DNA of 64,000 bases from Acidobacteriota bacterium. Lineage in GTDB: Bacteria > Acidobacteriota > Terriglobia > Acidiferrales > UBA7541. The stretch is taken from positions 62,001 through 126,000 of the forward strand of contig JABCYZ010000009.1 of NCBI GenBank assembly GCA_013289955.1. The letters are read 5' to 3'. Below the pieces are notes generated by a model, which was given only the letters and a program-made list of their open reading frames with translations, was not told where the DNA came from and ran no database searches. Of this stretch, positions 53,201 to 60,205 are shown piece by piece. Every line of letters starts with the position of its first letter. The first letter of the stretch is position 1. The position numbers were made by a program, and so were the translations under genes.

Positions 53201-53393
53201 CGGCTTGCTGCCCGCGGCTCTCTCGCGTGGCATTGGTTCGGATTCGCAGCGGCCGTTTGCCATCGTCATTGTGGGAGGCCTTGTGGGGGCTTTGCTTCTG
53301 AGTATCTTTCTCTTGCCGACCTTATACGTATGGTTTGCAGGCGATCGCGACAAGCTACCCGAGCCAGAAGCGGGCTTCGAGGAAGGTGCCTGA
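50250..53393 (+). CDS. Heavy-metal RND efflux pump (CusA/CzcA family)
   Basis: A 1047-residue inner-membrane pump with 12 membrane helices and two large periplasmic loops. The HAE-type motif DFGMVVDGAVVMVEN in the fourth-helix region (about residues 404-418) carries the proton-relay Asp. Other blocks include EAYPDVANNYVQIITQWPG and SSVMLIFDDDSSN. It should expel a divalent or monovalent metal, but the sequence does not tell which: I see no clear CusA-type methionine triad. GGAGG lies upstream. It forms an operon with the adaptor. Confidence 0.92.
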   Translation: MIGGLVEYALKNRFIIMMVAILLLIWGAISFHNLPVEAYPDVANNYVQIITQWPGRAAEEVEQQVTVPIEIQMNGMPHLEHLRSVSLFGLSSVMLIFDDDSSNDWNRQKALERLSAVTLPAGITPQMGTDWSPVGQIFWYTLRSTNPKYDLMELKSIEDWTLEKQFKSVPNVVDVSSFGGTTREYQVRVDPNKLVAYGLSIGQVEAQLASNNTNAGGSFLEAGLQQINVRAVGLFDSVGDIEQTVITTKNGTALRVMDIATVAQGPKIRLGQIGKAIRRADGTVLDNDDVVEGIVLLRKGANSDDTLAGIHAKVKELNEHILPPGVKVVPFLDRSQLVEYTTHTVLHNLTEGIVLVSIILFLFLGNLRGSLIVALTIPFSLLFASICLSLRNIPANLLSLGALDFGMVVDGAVVMVENIVRHLSHGENSVKTTLERIRDAAYEVQRPVFYAIAIIITAYLPIFTLQRVEGRLFQPMAWTVAFALLGALIFSMLIAPVLSSVFFKEGVREWRNPVMDYLKRSYRISVRWAIEHRWVTASAAGFAFCLALFLMFGGVIGSEFLPHLDEGAIWARGTLAPSTGPTEGTRVMEEARLVFASFPEVTQVVSQVGRPDDGTDTTGFFNTEYFVDLLPKGKWRPVFREDKEELIGAMDRELSKIPGVLWNFSQPISDNMEEAVSGVKGELAVKIYGDDLRLLEQEADQIVAIMRDIRGIEDLGVFRVIGQPNLNFVVDRRKAARYQINVADIQDAIQTAVGGNAVSQVLQGEQRYDLVLRYQAPYRDTREAIENIRLLSPSGERVSLAQLAQVETRDGASEIYREENSRYVAIKYSVRGRDLGGAVEEAIHKVNEQVKLPAGYHIDWAGEYESQKRSQKRLLIVLPLTILVIFVILYTMFSSAKWALLLLANVAMAPVGGLLALLITGTHFSVSSGVGFLALFGVSVQTGVIMLEYINQLRARGHTIEDAAIDGAVLRLRPILMTMLVATLGLLPAALSRGIGSDSQRPFAIVIVGGLVGALLLSIFLLPTLYVWFAGDRDKLPEPEAGFEEGA

Positions 53394-53451
53394 CGCCCGA
53401 CGTCTCACGCGACCTGCTCCGTTCTGAAGGTGTGTGCGCTATTCTGGCGGC

Positions 53452-53664
53452 ATGGCGAATCGAAGCGATGCCCGAGCGGCGAAAGAACGAGCAGGGCTCT
53501 GCGCGAGTTGTGTCCACGCGCGGAGCATCGAATCCAGCCGCGGGTCCGTCTTTCTGCTTTGCGACCTATCGCGGAGCGATCCCCGGTTTGTCAAATATCC
53601 CCGTCTGCCGGTGCTTTCCTGTCCCGGCTACGAGAAGAACCCCGAGGAAACCGATCGTTCCTAG
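53452..53664 (+). CDS. Small four-Cys protein, conserved but unnamed family
   Basis: A 70-residue protein with CASC (C17, C20), C37 and C57, plus the pattern GSVFLLCDLSRSDPRFVKYP and PVLSCPGY. The Cys spacing suggests a zinc or iron-sulfur ribbon. I recall this sequence type from several phyla as an uncharacterised family; no function is known to me. It lies 58 bases after the RND pump gene on the same strand. There is no strong ribosome site before the ATG. Confidence 0.6.
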   Translation: MANRSDARAAKERAGLCASCVHARSIESSRGSVFLLCDLSRSDPRFVKYPRLPVLSCPGYEKNPEETDRS

Positions 53665-53765
53665 ATCTGCCCTTCTCTTGTGTTCCTAAGGGCAGCCAGG
53701 TCGCACTGAAGCCGGTTCTCGAACGCGCATCGTAAGGCAAGACTTCGGAATTCCAGAACCCAGGG

Positions 53766-53802
53766 AAAAAGCGGCAGAGCGCCTTGTTCGACACTCTGCC
53801 GC
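53766..53802 (-). terminator. Intrinsic terminator of the coiled-coil membrane protein gene
   Basis: On the minus strand GCGGCAGAG pairs with CTCTGCCGC (plus positions 53794-53802 and 53771-53779) and is followed by five T (53770-53766). It begins 17 bases after the stop codon of the gene at 53819. Confidence 0.85.
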
Positions 53803-53818
53803 CCGGCGGATCCGGAAA

Positions 53819-54802
53819 CTATTGCTGAGGCTGCTCGGGTTGTTGGGGATTCGGCGCGCTTGCCGGCGGCGTCTTGGCGGTGACCGGCGTCACGCTGGCA
53901 GAGCCGGCAGCGGCCAGCTCGGACGGCTTGTATTTCGGAGCGCTGATGTAGCCATGAATGGCATCCTTGTCGATCCGGTTTACGACAATCTGGACGGGCT
54001 GCGAATCGGTTTCGGTGTGAATCCAGATGGGCTCGTAGAGGTTTACCTTTTTCTTCTGAAGTTCATTGTCGTCCACAATCATCGCAATGTCGTAGCTTTT
54101 GTGCTTGGTGTCCGCCTTGCGCAGCGAAACCGTGATCGGCCCCACGCGCTGGAACTGTTTCGCCCTGGAAAGGTCAAATTCAAAATAGCTGCGCTCACCG
54201 CGCTTCTCGAGCGCCACGAGTTCACCGTGCGTTTTCGCGATCGAGCCGTTCAGGTCGTCTCGCGTGGAATGGATCGTTCCTTCGAGATCAGAGCGATCTT
54301 TCGCCACCTCATCCTGTGTCTCTTTCAACTGTTTTTCCTGCTCGGCCAGCTGCGCCTGGAGCTGTTCGTATTTCTTGTCGACTGCCGGCGCGCGGCGCTT
54401 CACGGCGTGCCGCTTCGCCGGCGCGGGCTTTGCCGAGGGGGCGGGCGTGGATAGGGGTTCTGGCGCTTTCGTCGACACTTCTGAAGCAGACTCGGAAGCA
54501 GCCTCGGCCGAAGGCGGCGTAGCTGCCGCTCGTGGCTCTGTCGGGGACGGTGACGCCAGCTGTTCGTTGAGTTTTGCAGTCAAGGCGTTGACTTGGCCTT
54601 GCATCTGGTTCACGGCCGCACTAGCAGCCGCGGCCTGCGCACTGAGCTGGCGGGCTACGGATTGCTGGTGATAGCCGTAGGCGAAGGCCACCGCCGCGAT
54701 TCCGAACAGCGCTACGGCGGCGGCGACCAGCAAGCGGTTTGTGTCGGCTCGCGCGTCAAGCCTGCCGTTTTCTTCGTGGTTCGATTCCCGGTACTCTTCC
54801 AT
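53819..54802 (-). CDS. Single-pass membrane protein with coiled coil, unknown
   Basis: A 327-residue protein. Residues 1-21 are hydrophilic, one membrane helix follows (about 23-43), and then a coiled-coil and low-complexity linker (Pro/Ala/Ser), a second coiled coil around KKYEQLQAQLAEQEKQLKET and a globular region (ERSYFEFDLSRAKQFQRV onward). The N-terminus-in topology would place the globular part in the periplasm. GGAGGAG precedes the ATG at 54802; the longer upstream frame has no ribosome site. I do not recognise the family. Confidence 0.75.
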   Translation of the reverse strand: MEEYRESNHEENGRLDARADTNRLLVAAAVALFGIAAVAFAYGYHQQSVARQLSAQAAAASAAVNQMQGQVNALTAKLNEQLASPSPTEPRAAATPPSAEAASESASEVSTKAPEPLSTPAPSAKPAPAKRHAVKRRAPAVDKKYEQLQAQLAEQEKQLKETQDEVAKDRSDLEGTIHSTRDDLNGSIAKTHGELVALEKRGERSYFEFDLSRAKQFQRVGPITVSLRKADTKHKSYDIAMIVDDNELQKKKVNLYEPIWIHTETDSQPVQIVVNRIDKDAIHGYISAPKYKPSELAAAGSASVTPVTAKTPPASAPNPQQPEQPQQ

Positions 54803-55453
54803 GATTGCTCTCCTCCGTGTCTTGCGCTCTGCCGGCGGCACTCTTATCCCTTGCCTGGACAACGCTCTTCGGCAGATGTGCGGTAGTACGGAAAATCTCG
54901 ATCTCGGCCTGTGGGGACAAACATCACCGTATGTTTCTGAGCACGCCGGTGGCCGGGAAGCAAATCCCTCGCCTGGCGCTAAACGGTTTGTCTTCATCGA
55001 CTAGCTAGGCGGTGGCTGGATTTGCCGGGGTACTAGACCTGGAAAAATGTCCCTGGCCGAGCGAAGAGTTTATCCAGCGTGCATTTTCCTGGACGGACGT
55101 TGGCAGTCTGCGGCTCACGCATCCGCGGGAATACTTCAAGGCGAGAAGCAGTTGCCTCAGATTGCCTGTGCCGCCCGTTTTGGCCGGGCGAGTGCCCGTT
55201 CCGGGAAGGACGGCCAGGGGCAAGGACCGACATTGCCGCCATGCAGGGGCGTGTGCTAGCATCCGCGGAGTTGGGGAACGGACCAGGGGTAGATGCTCCT
55301 ACGGCGCTTCACTCCAGAGACGCCGGCATCAGGGCCACGCTCTCCACCAACTTCTGAATCGCATACCCAGGCGCAGGCCCGCGCCTGAATTCTTGGGGAC
55401 GGACCTCGTCTGTTGGCGCCGGCATCGCCGGGGCCACCGAAAGGGAGGTCTGT
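54803..55453. other. Long intergenic region (651 bases) upstream of the EF-G-like gene
   Basis: I see no supported gene. A possible promoter for the EF-G-like gene is TTGCCG (55233-55238) with TAGCAT (55257-55262), 18-base spacing, which would give a leader of about 185 bases. Forward frames in this stretch have no family resemblance. A structured leader or small RNA is possible but not shown. Confidence 0.4.
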
Positions 55454-57589
55454 ATGAAGAGCTATCTCACCAGGGACATCCGAAACGTTGGCATTGTCGG
55501 CCACGGCGGCACCGGGAAGACGCAACTGGTGTCGTCGTTGCTCTACACCGCGGGAATGACGCCGCGCTGGGGAAAGATTGCCGAGGGCAGCACGACGACC
55601 GACTGGGATGAAGAAGAAATCGCCAGGAAAATCTCCATTCAGACCGGACTCGCCTATGCGGAGTGGCCTTCGTCCGGCGGGCACCCGGGCGGATCTGAAA
55701 AAGTAAAAATTAATTTCACCGATCTCCCCGGCTACTCGACGTTTATTACCGAAACAAAGGCTTCGCTGATTGCGGCCGACTGCGCGCTGATAGCCGTGGA
55801 TGCTCACGTCGGCGCGCAAGTGACCACGGAAAAAGTCTGGGATTACTGCACGGAGTACGACATTCCGCGCGCGTTTGTGCTGACCTGGATGGACCGGGAG
55901 CTTGCCAGTTTCGAACGCTCGATGGCGTCGCTCGAGCAGGTTTTCGGACGCAACGTTGTTGCGCTGCAGCTTCCGATTGGCTCGGAAAAAGGATTCCGCG
56001 GCGTGATCGATCTCGTCGCGATGAAGGCGCACGTCTATAAGCCCGATGGAGACGGGAAGCCCACGACAGAAGAGATTCCTGCCGCACTCGCCGATGAAGC
56101 AAAGGAAGCGCACGAAAAGCTGGTCGAAATGGTGGCCGAAGGTGACGACGAGTTAATGGAAGAATTTTTCAGGGAAGGCACCATTCCCATTGCGGATCTG
56201 ATTCCGGGAGTGAGAAAGGCCATCGTCGCGGAGAAAATATTTCCGGTGCTGATGGTTTCGGCGCTGCGCAATGTCGGAACGGCCAGCCTTCTGACGTTTC
56301 TGGCCGACGCGTTTCCGCACCCGGACGAGCATGCGCAAATCGGCTTTACGGAGCCGAACGGCAAGGGGGAGCGCGTCGAGCGCAAGTACGATGACGGCCA
56401 GCCGCTGTCGCTCTTTGTGTTCAAGACGCTTGCGGATCCCTTTGCAGGACGTATCAACTATTTCAAAGTGAAAAGCGGCGTGCTGAAAAATGACGCCACC
56501 CTGACAAATTTCAACCGCGGCAGCCTGGAGCGCTTCCAGCATACACAAATCGTGCAGGGCAAGCTGCTCACCGAAATTGCGGATTTGCACGCCGGAGACA
56601 TCGGCGCAATCGTCAAACTGAAAGAAACGACGACCGGCGAAACTCTGGGCGACAAGGCGGCTCCAATCTACTACAAGCCTGCGCAGCTTCCTGAACCCTC
56701 GATTACGTTCGCGATCGAACCCAAAACGCGCGCGGACGAAGACAAGATCGGAGTCTCGATTCACAAGATTATCGAGGAAGATCCCGCGCTGCGCTTCATG
56801 CGCGACCCGCAGACCAAGGAATTCCTGCTCGCCGGCTCCGGGCAGCAACACATCGAGGTGGTCGTCGCGAAGCTGCACAAGCGCTACCACGTGGACCTCA
56901 CGCTGAAGCCGCCCAAGGTACCGTACCGCGAAACGATCCGCGGGAAGGCCGATGCCGAGGGCAAGCACAAGAAACAGTCTGGCGGACACGGTCAGTTCGG
57001 AGTCTGCCGCATCAAAATGGAGCCGATTGAACGCGGCAAAGGCGTCGAGTTTGTCGACGACGTTTTTGGCGGGGCGATTCCGCGGAACTGGATTCCTTCG
57101 GTGGAGAAAGGGATTCGCGATGCGGCCGCGCGCGGCTATCTCGCGGGTTTCCCGGTGGTGGATTTCCGTGCCGTGCTTTACGACGGGAAGTACCACGACG
57201 TCGATTCTTCGGACATGGCTTTCAAGATCGCCGGTTCTTTGGCGTTTAAGGAAGCGATGAAGATGGCCAAGCCTGCGCTGCTTGAGCCGGTGATGCACGT
57301 CGAGGTCTACGCGCCGGACCAGTATTCGGGCGACCTGATGGGCGATCTCAGTTCGCGGCGCGGCCGCATCGCCGGAAGCGAAGCGCGCGGCCACAACGTG
57401 GTCATCAAGGCGCAGGTGCCTTTCTCGGAGATGCTGAGTTACGCCAACGACCTCATTTCCAAGACGCAGGGACGGGCGACGTACTCGATGGAGTTTTCTC
57501 ACTACGACTACTTGCCGAATGAGCTGGCGCAAAAAGTGATCGACGCGCACAAACCTGCTCACGGGGAGGCTGCAGAGGAAGAAGGATAA
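55454..57589 (+). CDS. Divergent elongation factor G-like GTPase
   Basis: A 711-residue protein with the five-domain layout of EF-G. The P-loop is GHGGTGKT (residues 16-23). Two key motifs differ from true EF-G: the G3 motif is DLPGY (residues 90-94) where EF-G has DTPGH, replacing the catalytic His with Tyr, and the G4 motif is TWMD (144-147) instead of NKxD, which normally selects guanine. Domain IV (SGGHGQFGVCRIKMEP) and domain V (PDQYSGDLMGDLSSRRGRI) are well kept. It may be a translation-related factor with a special role, not the main EF-G. GGGAGGT precedes the ATG. Confidence 0.88.
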   Translation: MKSYLTRDIRNVGIVGHGGTGKTQLVSSLLYTAGMTPRWGKIAEGSTTTDWDEEEIARKISIQTGLAYAEWPSSGGHPGGSEKVKINFTDLPGYSTFITETKASLIAADCALIAVDAHVGAQVTTEKVWDYCTEYDIPRAFVLTWMDRELASFERSMASLEQVFGRNVVALQLPIGSEKGFRGVIDLVAMKAHVYKPDGDGKPTTEEIPAALADEAKEAHEKLVEMVAEGDDELMEEFFREGTIPIADLIPGVRKAIVAEKIFPVLMVSALRNVGTASLLTFLADAFPHPDEHAQIGFTEPNGKGERVERKYDDGQPLSLFVFKTLADPFAGRINYFKVKSGVLKNDATLTNFNRGSLERFQHTQIVQGKLLTEIADLHAGDIGAIVKLKETTTGETLGDKAAPIYYKPAQLPEPSITFAIEPKTRADEDKIGVSIHKIIEEDPALRFMRDPQTKEFLLAGSGQQHIEVVVAKLHKRYHVDLTLKPPKVPYRETIRGKADAEGKHKKQSGGHGQFGVCRIKMEPIERGKGVEFVDDVFGGAIPRNWIPSVEKGIRDAAARGYLAGFPVVDFRAVLYDGKYHDVDSSDMAFKIAGSLAFKEAMKMAKPALLEPVMHVEVYAPDQYSGDLMGDLSSRRGRIAGSEARGHNVVIKAQVPFSEMLSYANDLISKTQGRATYSMEFSHYDYLPNELAQKVIDAHKPAHGEAAEEEG

Positions 57590-57638
57590 CCCTTCGAGCT
57601 TTTCGTTCGAGCAAGAGACTCGGGCGTTCCGCCGGAGT

Positions 57639-58211
57639 TCAGGAAAACCTTGGCAGGAACATGCCCGTGTGACGAGTGTGGGTTTCAAACGCGTCGCCAA
57701 ACTCTTTCGCGAGCCATTGCTCTTCTTTGCTGGCTTTCAGGAAAAATGCAGTGAAGCAGATGGCGACGGCCGCGAGTCCGCGAAGTTGGCCCACAACGAG
57801 CGCCGTGCCGACCATGGCCAGAAGCATCCCCGTGTAGATGGGATGGCGGATTCGCCTGTAGGGACCTGTGCGGATGAGTTCATGGCCCGCTCGAATGCTT
57901 ACCGCGCCGCTCCAATTCGCTCCGAGGTGCGCGCGAGCCCATATCGCGAACGCCACGCCGAGCGCGGTGACGAGAAGTCCCGCGAATTCGAGAGCCGGGC
58001 TTTTTGGCAGAAAACGCCATCCGAGCCAGCCGAAACTCATGAAAGGTTCCAAGAGAAGGATGTAGGAAGCCGCCATCGGCAGGATCTGCCGCATTCTCTC
58101 GGGACCAGATTCCCGCTTCTTTAGAGACTTTTGGTTGCGCGCGGAGAGAAACCAGTACACCCACAGAATAATCCAGCAGCAAACGGCCAGAGGAAACGCT
58201 ATCCGCGTCAT
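57639..58211 (-). CDS. Isoprenylcysteine carboxyl methyltransferase-like membrane protein
   Basis: A 190-residue protein with four or five membrane helices. The C-terminal block RTGPYRRIRHPIYTGMLL is the S-adenosylmethionine-binding signature of the ICMT/PEMT-like membrane methyltransferases, and KEEQWLAKEFG follows as in the family. The substrate is unknown; bacteria lack the classical prenyl-Cys targets. The ATG at 58211 is chosen because the first membrane helix follows. It is convergent with the EF-G-like gene and divergent from the next. Confidence 0.82.
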   Translation of the reverse strand: MTRIAFPLAVCCWIILWVYWFLSARNQKSLKKRESGPERMRQILPMAASYILLLEPFMSFGWLGWRFLPKSPALEFAGLLVTALGVAFAIWARAHLGANWSGAVSIRAGHELIRTGPYRRIRHPIYTGMLLAMVGTALVVGQLRGLAAVAICFTAFFLKASKEEQWLAKEFGDAFETHTRHTGMFLPRFS

Positions 58212-58318
58212 ATCGCGTTGTCCCTGTAGGTCGGACGAGTGCAGGCGTATGGTTTCATTCCTGCGGGCGCCAAATTGGTGCTTGTTGGTTTGAAAGGCGC
58301 GTCCAAAATGGTGTCCTA

Positions 58319-59518
58319 ATGAAAAACAACCCCGCCACCAAACAGAGTACACAAAAACACGGCCCTCAGACCGAAGCCATCCATGGCGGAGAACCACCGC
58401 GGCACGGTGTCGGTGCACCCGTGGGCACGCCGATTTGCCGCACCTCGACGTTTACTTTTTCTTCGACCGCGGAAATGAAGCGGTGGGCCGAGGGCAAAAG
58501 CAAAGCCTACATCTACACGCGCTATGGCAATCCCACATTGGCAGTTGCCGAGGGGAAAATCGCCGCGCTCGAAGGCGCGGAAGCTGCCGTGGTGACGGCC
58601 TCGGGGATGGCGGCGATTTCTTCGGCCCTACTGGGCGTGTTGAAGTGCGGCGACGAATTGATTTCGACGGCGCAAGTCTATGGCGGCACCTACCGGTTGA
58701 TGCGCGATGTTTTTCCGGACATGGGGATCAAGGTGCATCAGGTGGGCACGGGTCTTCTCGGGCTTGAGGACCTCGTCACCCCGCGCACGAAGTGTCTTTA
58801 TGTCGAAACGCCGACGAATCCCACGCTGCGTCTTGTCGATTTGCCGAAGGCGATCGCTTTCGCGAAAAAACACAAGTTGGTATCCATCATCGACAACACC
58901 TTCGCCACCCCTGTGCTGCAAAATCCTCTGGCGATGGGCTTCGACATGGTCGTGCACAGCGCCACCAAGGCGCTCGCGGGGCATTCCGACGTGCTCGCCG
59001 GCGCGGCCGTGGGCGATAAACACTGGATGGACCGCATACGCCAGATGGTCATCTACCTGGGCGGCTCGATGGATCCGGAGGCAGCCTATCTTCTGATTCG
59101 CGGAATGAAGACGCTGGGAGTGCGCGTCGAACAGCAGTGCCGGAACGCAATGGCGGTTGCCGAATTTCTCGAGAGGCATCCGAAGGTCGCGCGCGTGCAC
59201 TATCCGGGACTGACGTCACATCCGGACCATAAGCTCGCGAAAAAACAGATGCGCGGATTCGGCACGATGCTGGCGTTTGATTTGAAGGGCGGCCTGGCTG
59301 CCGCGCGTCGTTTCTGCGATCGCGTGCGGCTCTTCCTCCTGGCCGCGAGCCTCGGGGGCGTCGAGTCGCTCGTCATACTCCCCATCTACAGTTCCCACTA
59401 CAACATGAGCGCCGAGGAGCTAAAACGCGCGGACGTAAGCCCTGGTTCGGTGCGAGTTTCCGTTGGACTCGAAGACACGGAAGACCTGATCGCCGATTTG
59501 AAACAAGCCTTGGCCTAA
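58319..59518 (+). CDS. PLP-dependent trans-sulfuration enzyme (Cys/Met metabolism family)
   Basis: A 399-residue enzyme of the cystathionine gamma-lyase/gamma-synthase and methionine gamma-lyase group. The Schiff-base Lys is K217 in VVHSATKALAGHSD. Other blocks are YTRYGNPT, VTASGMAAISSAL, YVETPTNPTLRLVD and PGSVRVSVGLED. The exact reaction cannot be set from motifs alone. No clear ribosome site is visible before the ATG, so the initiation codon is less certain than the family. It stands alone between divergent and convergent neighbours. Confidence 0.9.
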   Translation: MKNNPATKQSTQKHGPQTEAIHGGEPPRHGVGAPVGTPICRTSTFTFSSTAEMKRWAEGKSKAYIYTRYGNPTLAVAEGKIAALEGAEAAVVTASGMAAISSALLGVLKCGDELISTAQVYGGTYRLMRDVFPDMGIKVHQVGTGLLGLEDLVTPRTKCLYVETPTNPTLRLVDLPKAIAFAKKHKLVSIIDNTFATPVLQNPLAMGFDMVVHSATKALAGHSDVLAGAAVGDKHWMDRIRQMVIYLGGSMDPEAAYLLIRGMKTLGVRVEQQCRNAMAVAEFLERHPKVARVHYPGLTSHPDHKLAKKQMRGFGTMLAFDLKGGLAAARRFCDRVRLFLLAASLGGVESLVILPIYSSHYNMSAEELKRADVSPGSVRVSVGLEDTEDLIADLKQALA

Positions 59519-59658
59519 GCCCGCGATACGATCCGAATCGTCCTGCGGCGGCGACCGTAAGCGATGCCGGGTGACCTGAGAGAGGATCGAGGTCAGCGGC
59601 GGACTTCGGTAACGACCGCGTAGTTCTCAGAGGGGCACAGACGGAAGCCTGGGCTGGC

Positions 59659-59698
59659 AAAAACAAAAACGGGCGGTACGCCGAAGCGCGCCGCCCGT
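59659..59698 (-). terminator. Intrinsic terminator of the cold-shock gene
   Basis: On the minus strand ACGGGCGG and CCGCCCGT form an eight-pair stem (with further inner pairing) and are followed by TTTTGTTTTT. It lies about 25 bases after the csp stop codon. Confidence 0.9.
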
Positions 59699-59720
59699 TC
59701 TGTATTTTTGTGAAGTGGAA

Positions 59721-59927
59721 TTAGAGGGGTTGGACGTTCGAGGCCTGCAGGCCCTTGGGGCCCTTGGTCACTTCGAATTCAACCGCTTGGCCATCATTCA
59801 GCGACTTGTAGCCATCAGCCACGATCGCGGAGAAATGGACGAAAACGTCCTCACCGCTCTGGCGCTGGATGAACCCGAAGCCCTTGCTGGCATTGAACCA
59901 CTTCACTGTTCCTTGTTCTTTACTCAC
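59721..59927 (-). CDS. cspA: Cold-shock domain protein (CspA family)
   Basis: A 68-residue single-domain RNA chaperone with RNP1 KGFGFI (residues 15-20) and RNP2 VFVHF (28-32), typical of CspA paralogues that melt RNA secondary structure. The start appears to be a GTG; an ATG is not available at this position. The protein is the standard length. A long A+T-rich leader upstream fits csp genes, whose messages often have structured 5' leaders. Strong terminator downstream. Confidence 0.95.
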   Translation of the reverse strand: MSKEQGTVKWFNASKGFGFIQRQSGEDVFVHFSAIVADGYKSLNDGQAVEFEVTKGPKGLQASNVQPL

Positions 59928-60205
59928 TGCTGTACTCTTTTCTGTCGGCTGACTTGCAACCGAGCATTACTAAATTGAGCTATTTGATGCCTCGAAATCC
60001 GAACCCCTCTTAAAGAGTTACGGCTGTCTCCGGACGTAAAAAAAGGCCGCAAGTTTGACCTTGCGACCGCTTTACACATCCAAAGGCGATACAAGAGCAA
60101 CAAACGCACTTACAGGGTACCAGTTTTTCCGCCAATTGCAAGCGGAATCTTTTACAACATTTGTTTCAGGCGCCCGAATTCCGGGTCTCGACCGGTCGCC
60201 GAGCG
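59928..60205. other. csp leader/GH3 3' region containing a terminator
   Basis: Lies between the stop of the second GH3 gene and the start of csp, both on the minus strand. It contains the intrinsic terminator at 60038-60068 and about 110 bases from there to the csp start, which must hold the csp promoter unless csp is transcribed through the hairpin. No gene recognised. Confidence 0.6.
60038..60068 (-). terminator. Intrinsic terminator between GH3 and csp
   Basis: On the minus strand GGTCGCAAG and CTTGCGGCC form nine pairs (one G-T) around a six-base loop and are followed by seven T. It is 137 bases past the GH3 stop and 110 bases before the csp start. It may end the GH3 message or attenuate a long csp leader. 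Confidence 0.85.

Noticed and set aside
56153..57700. A 515-codon open frame antisense to the EF-G-like gene
   Set aside because: Low-information Arg/Val/His-rich translation; the forward strand holds an unmistakable EF-G-like protein.
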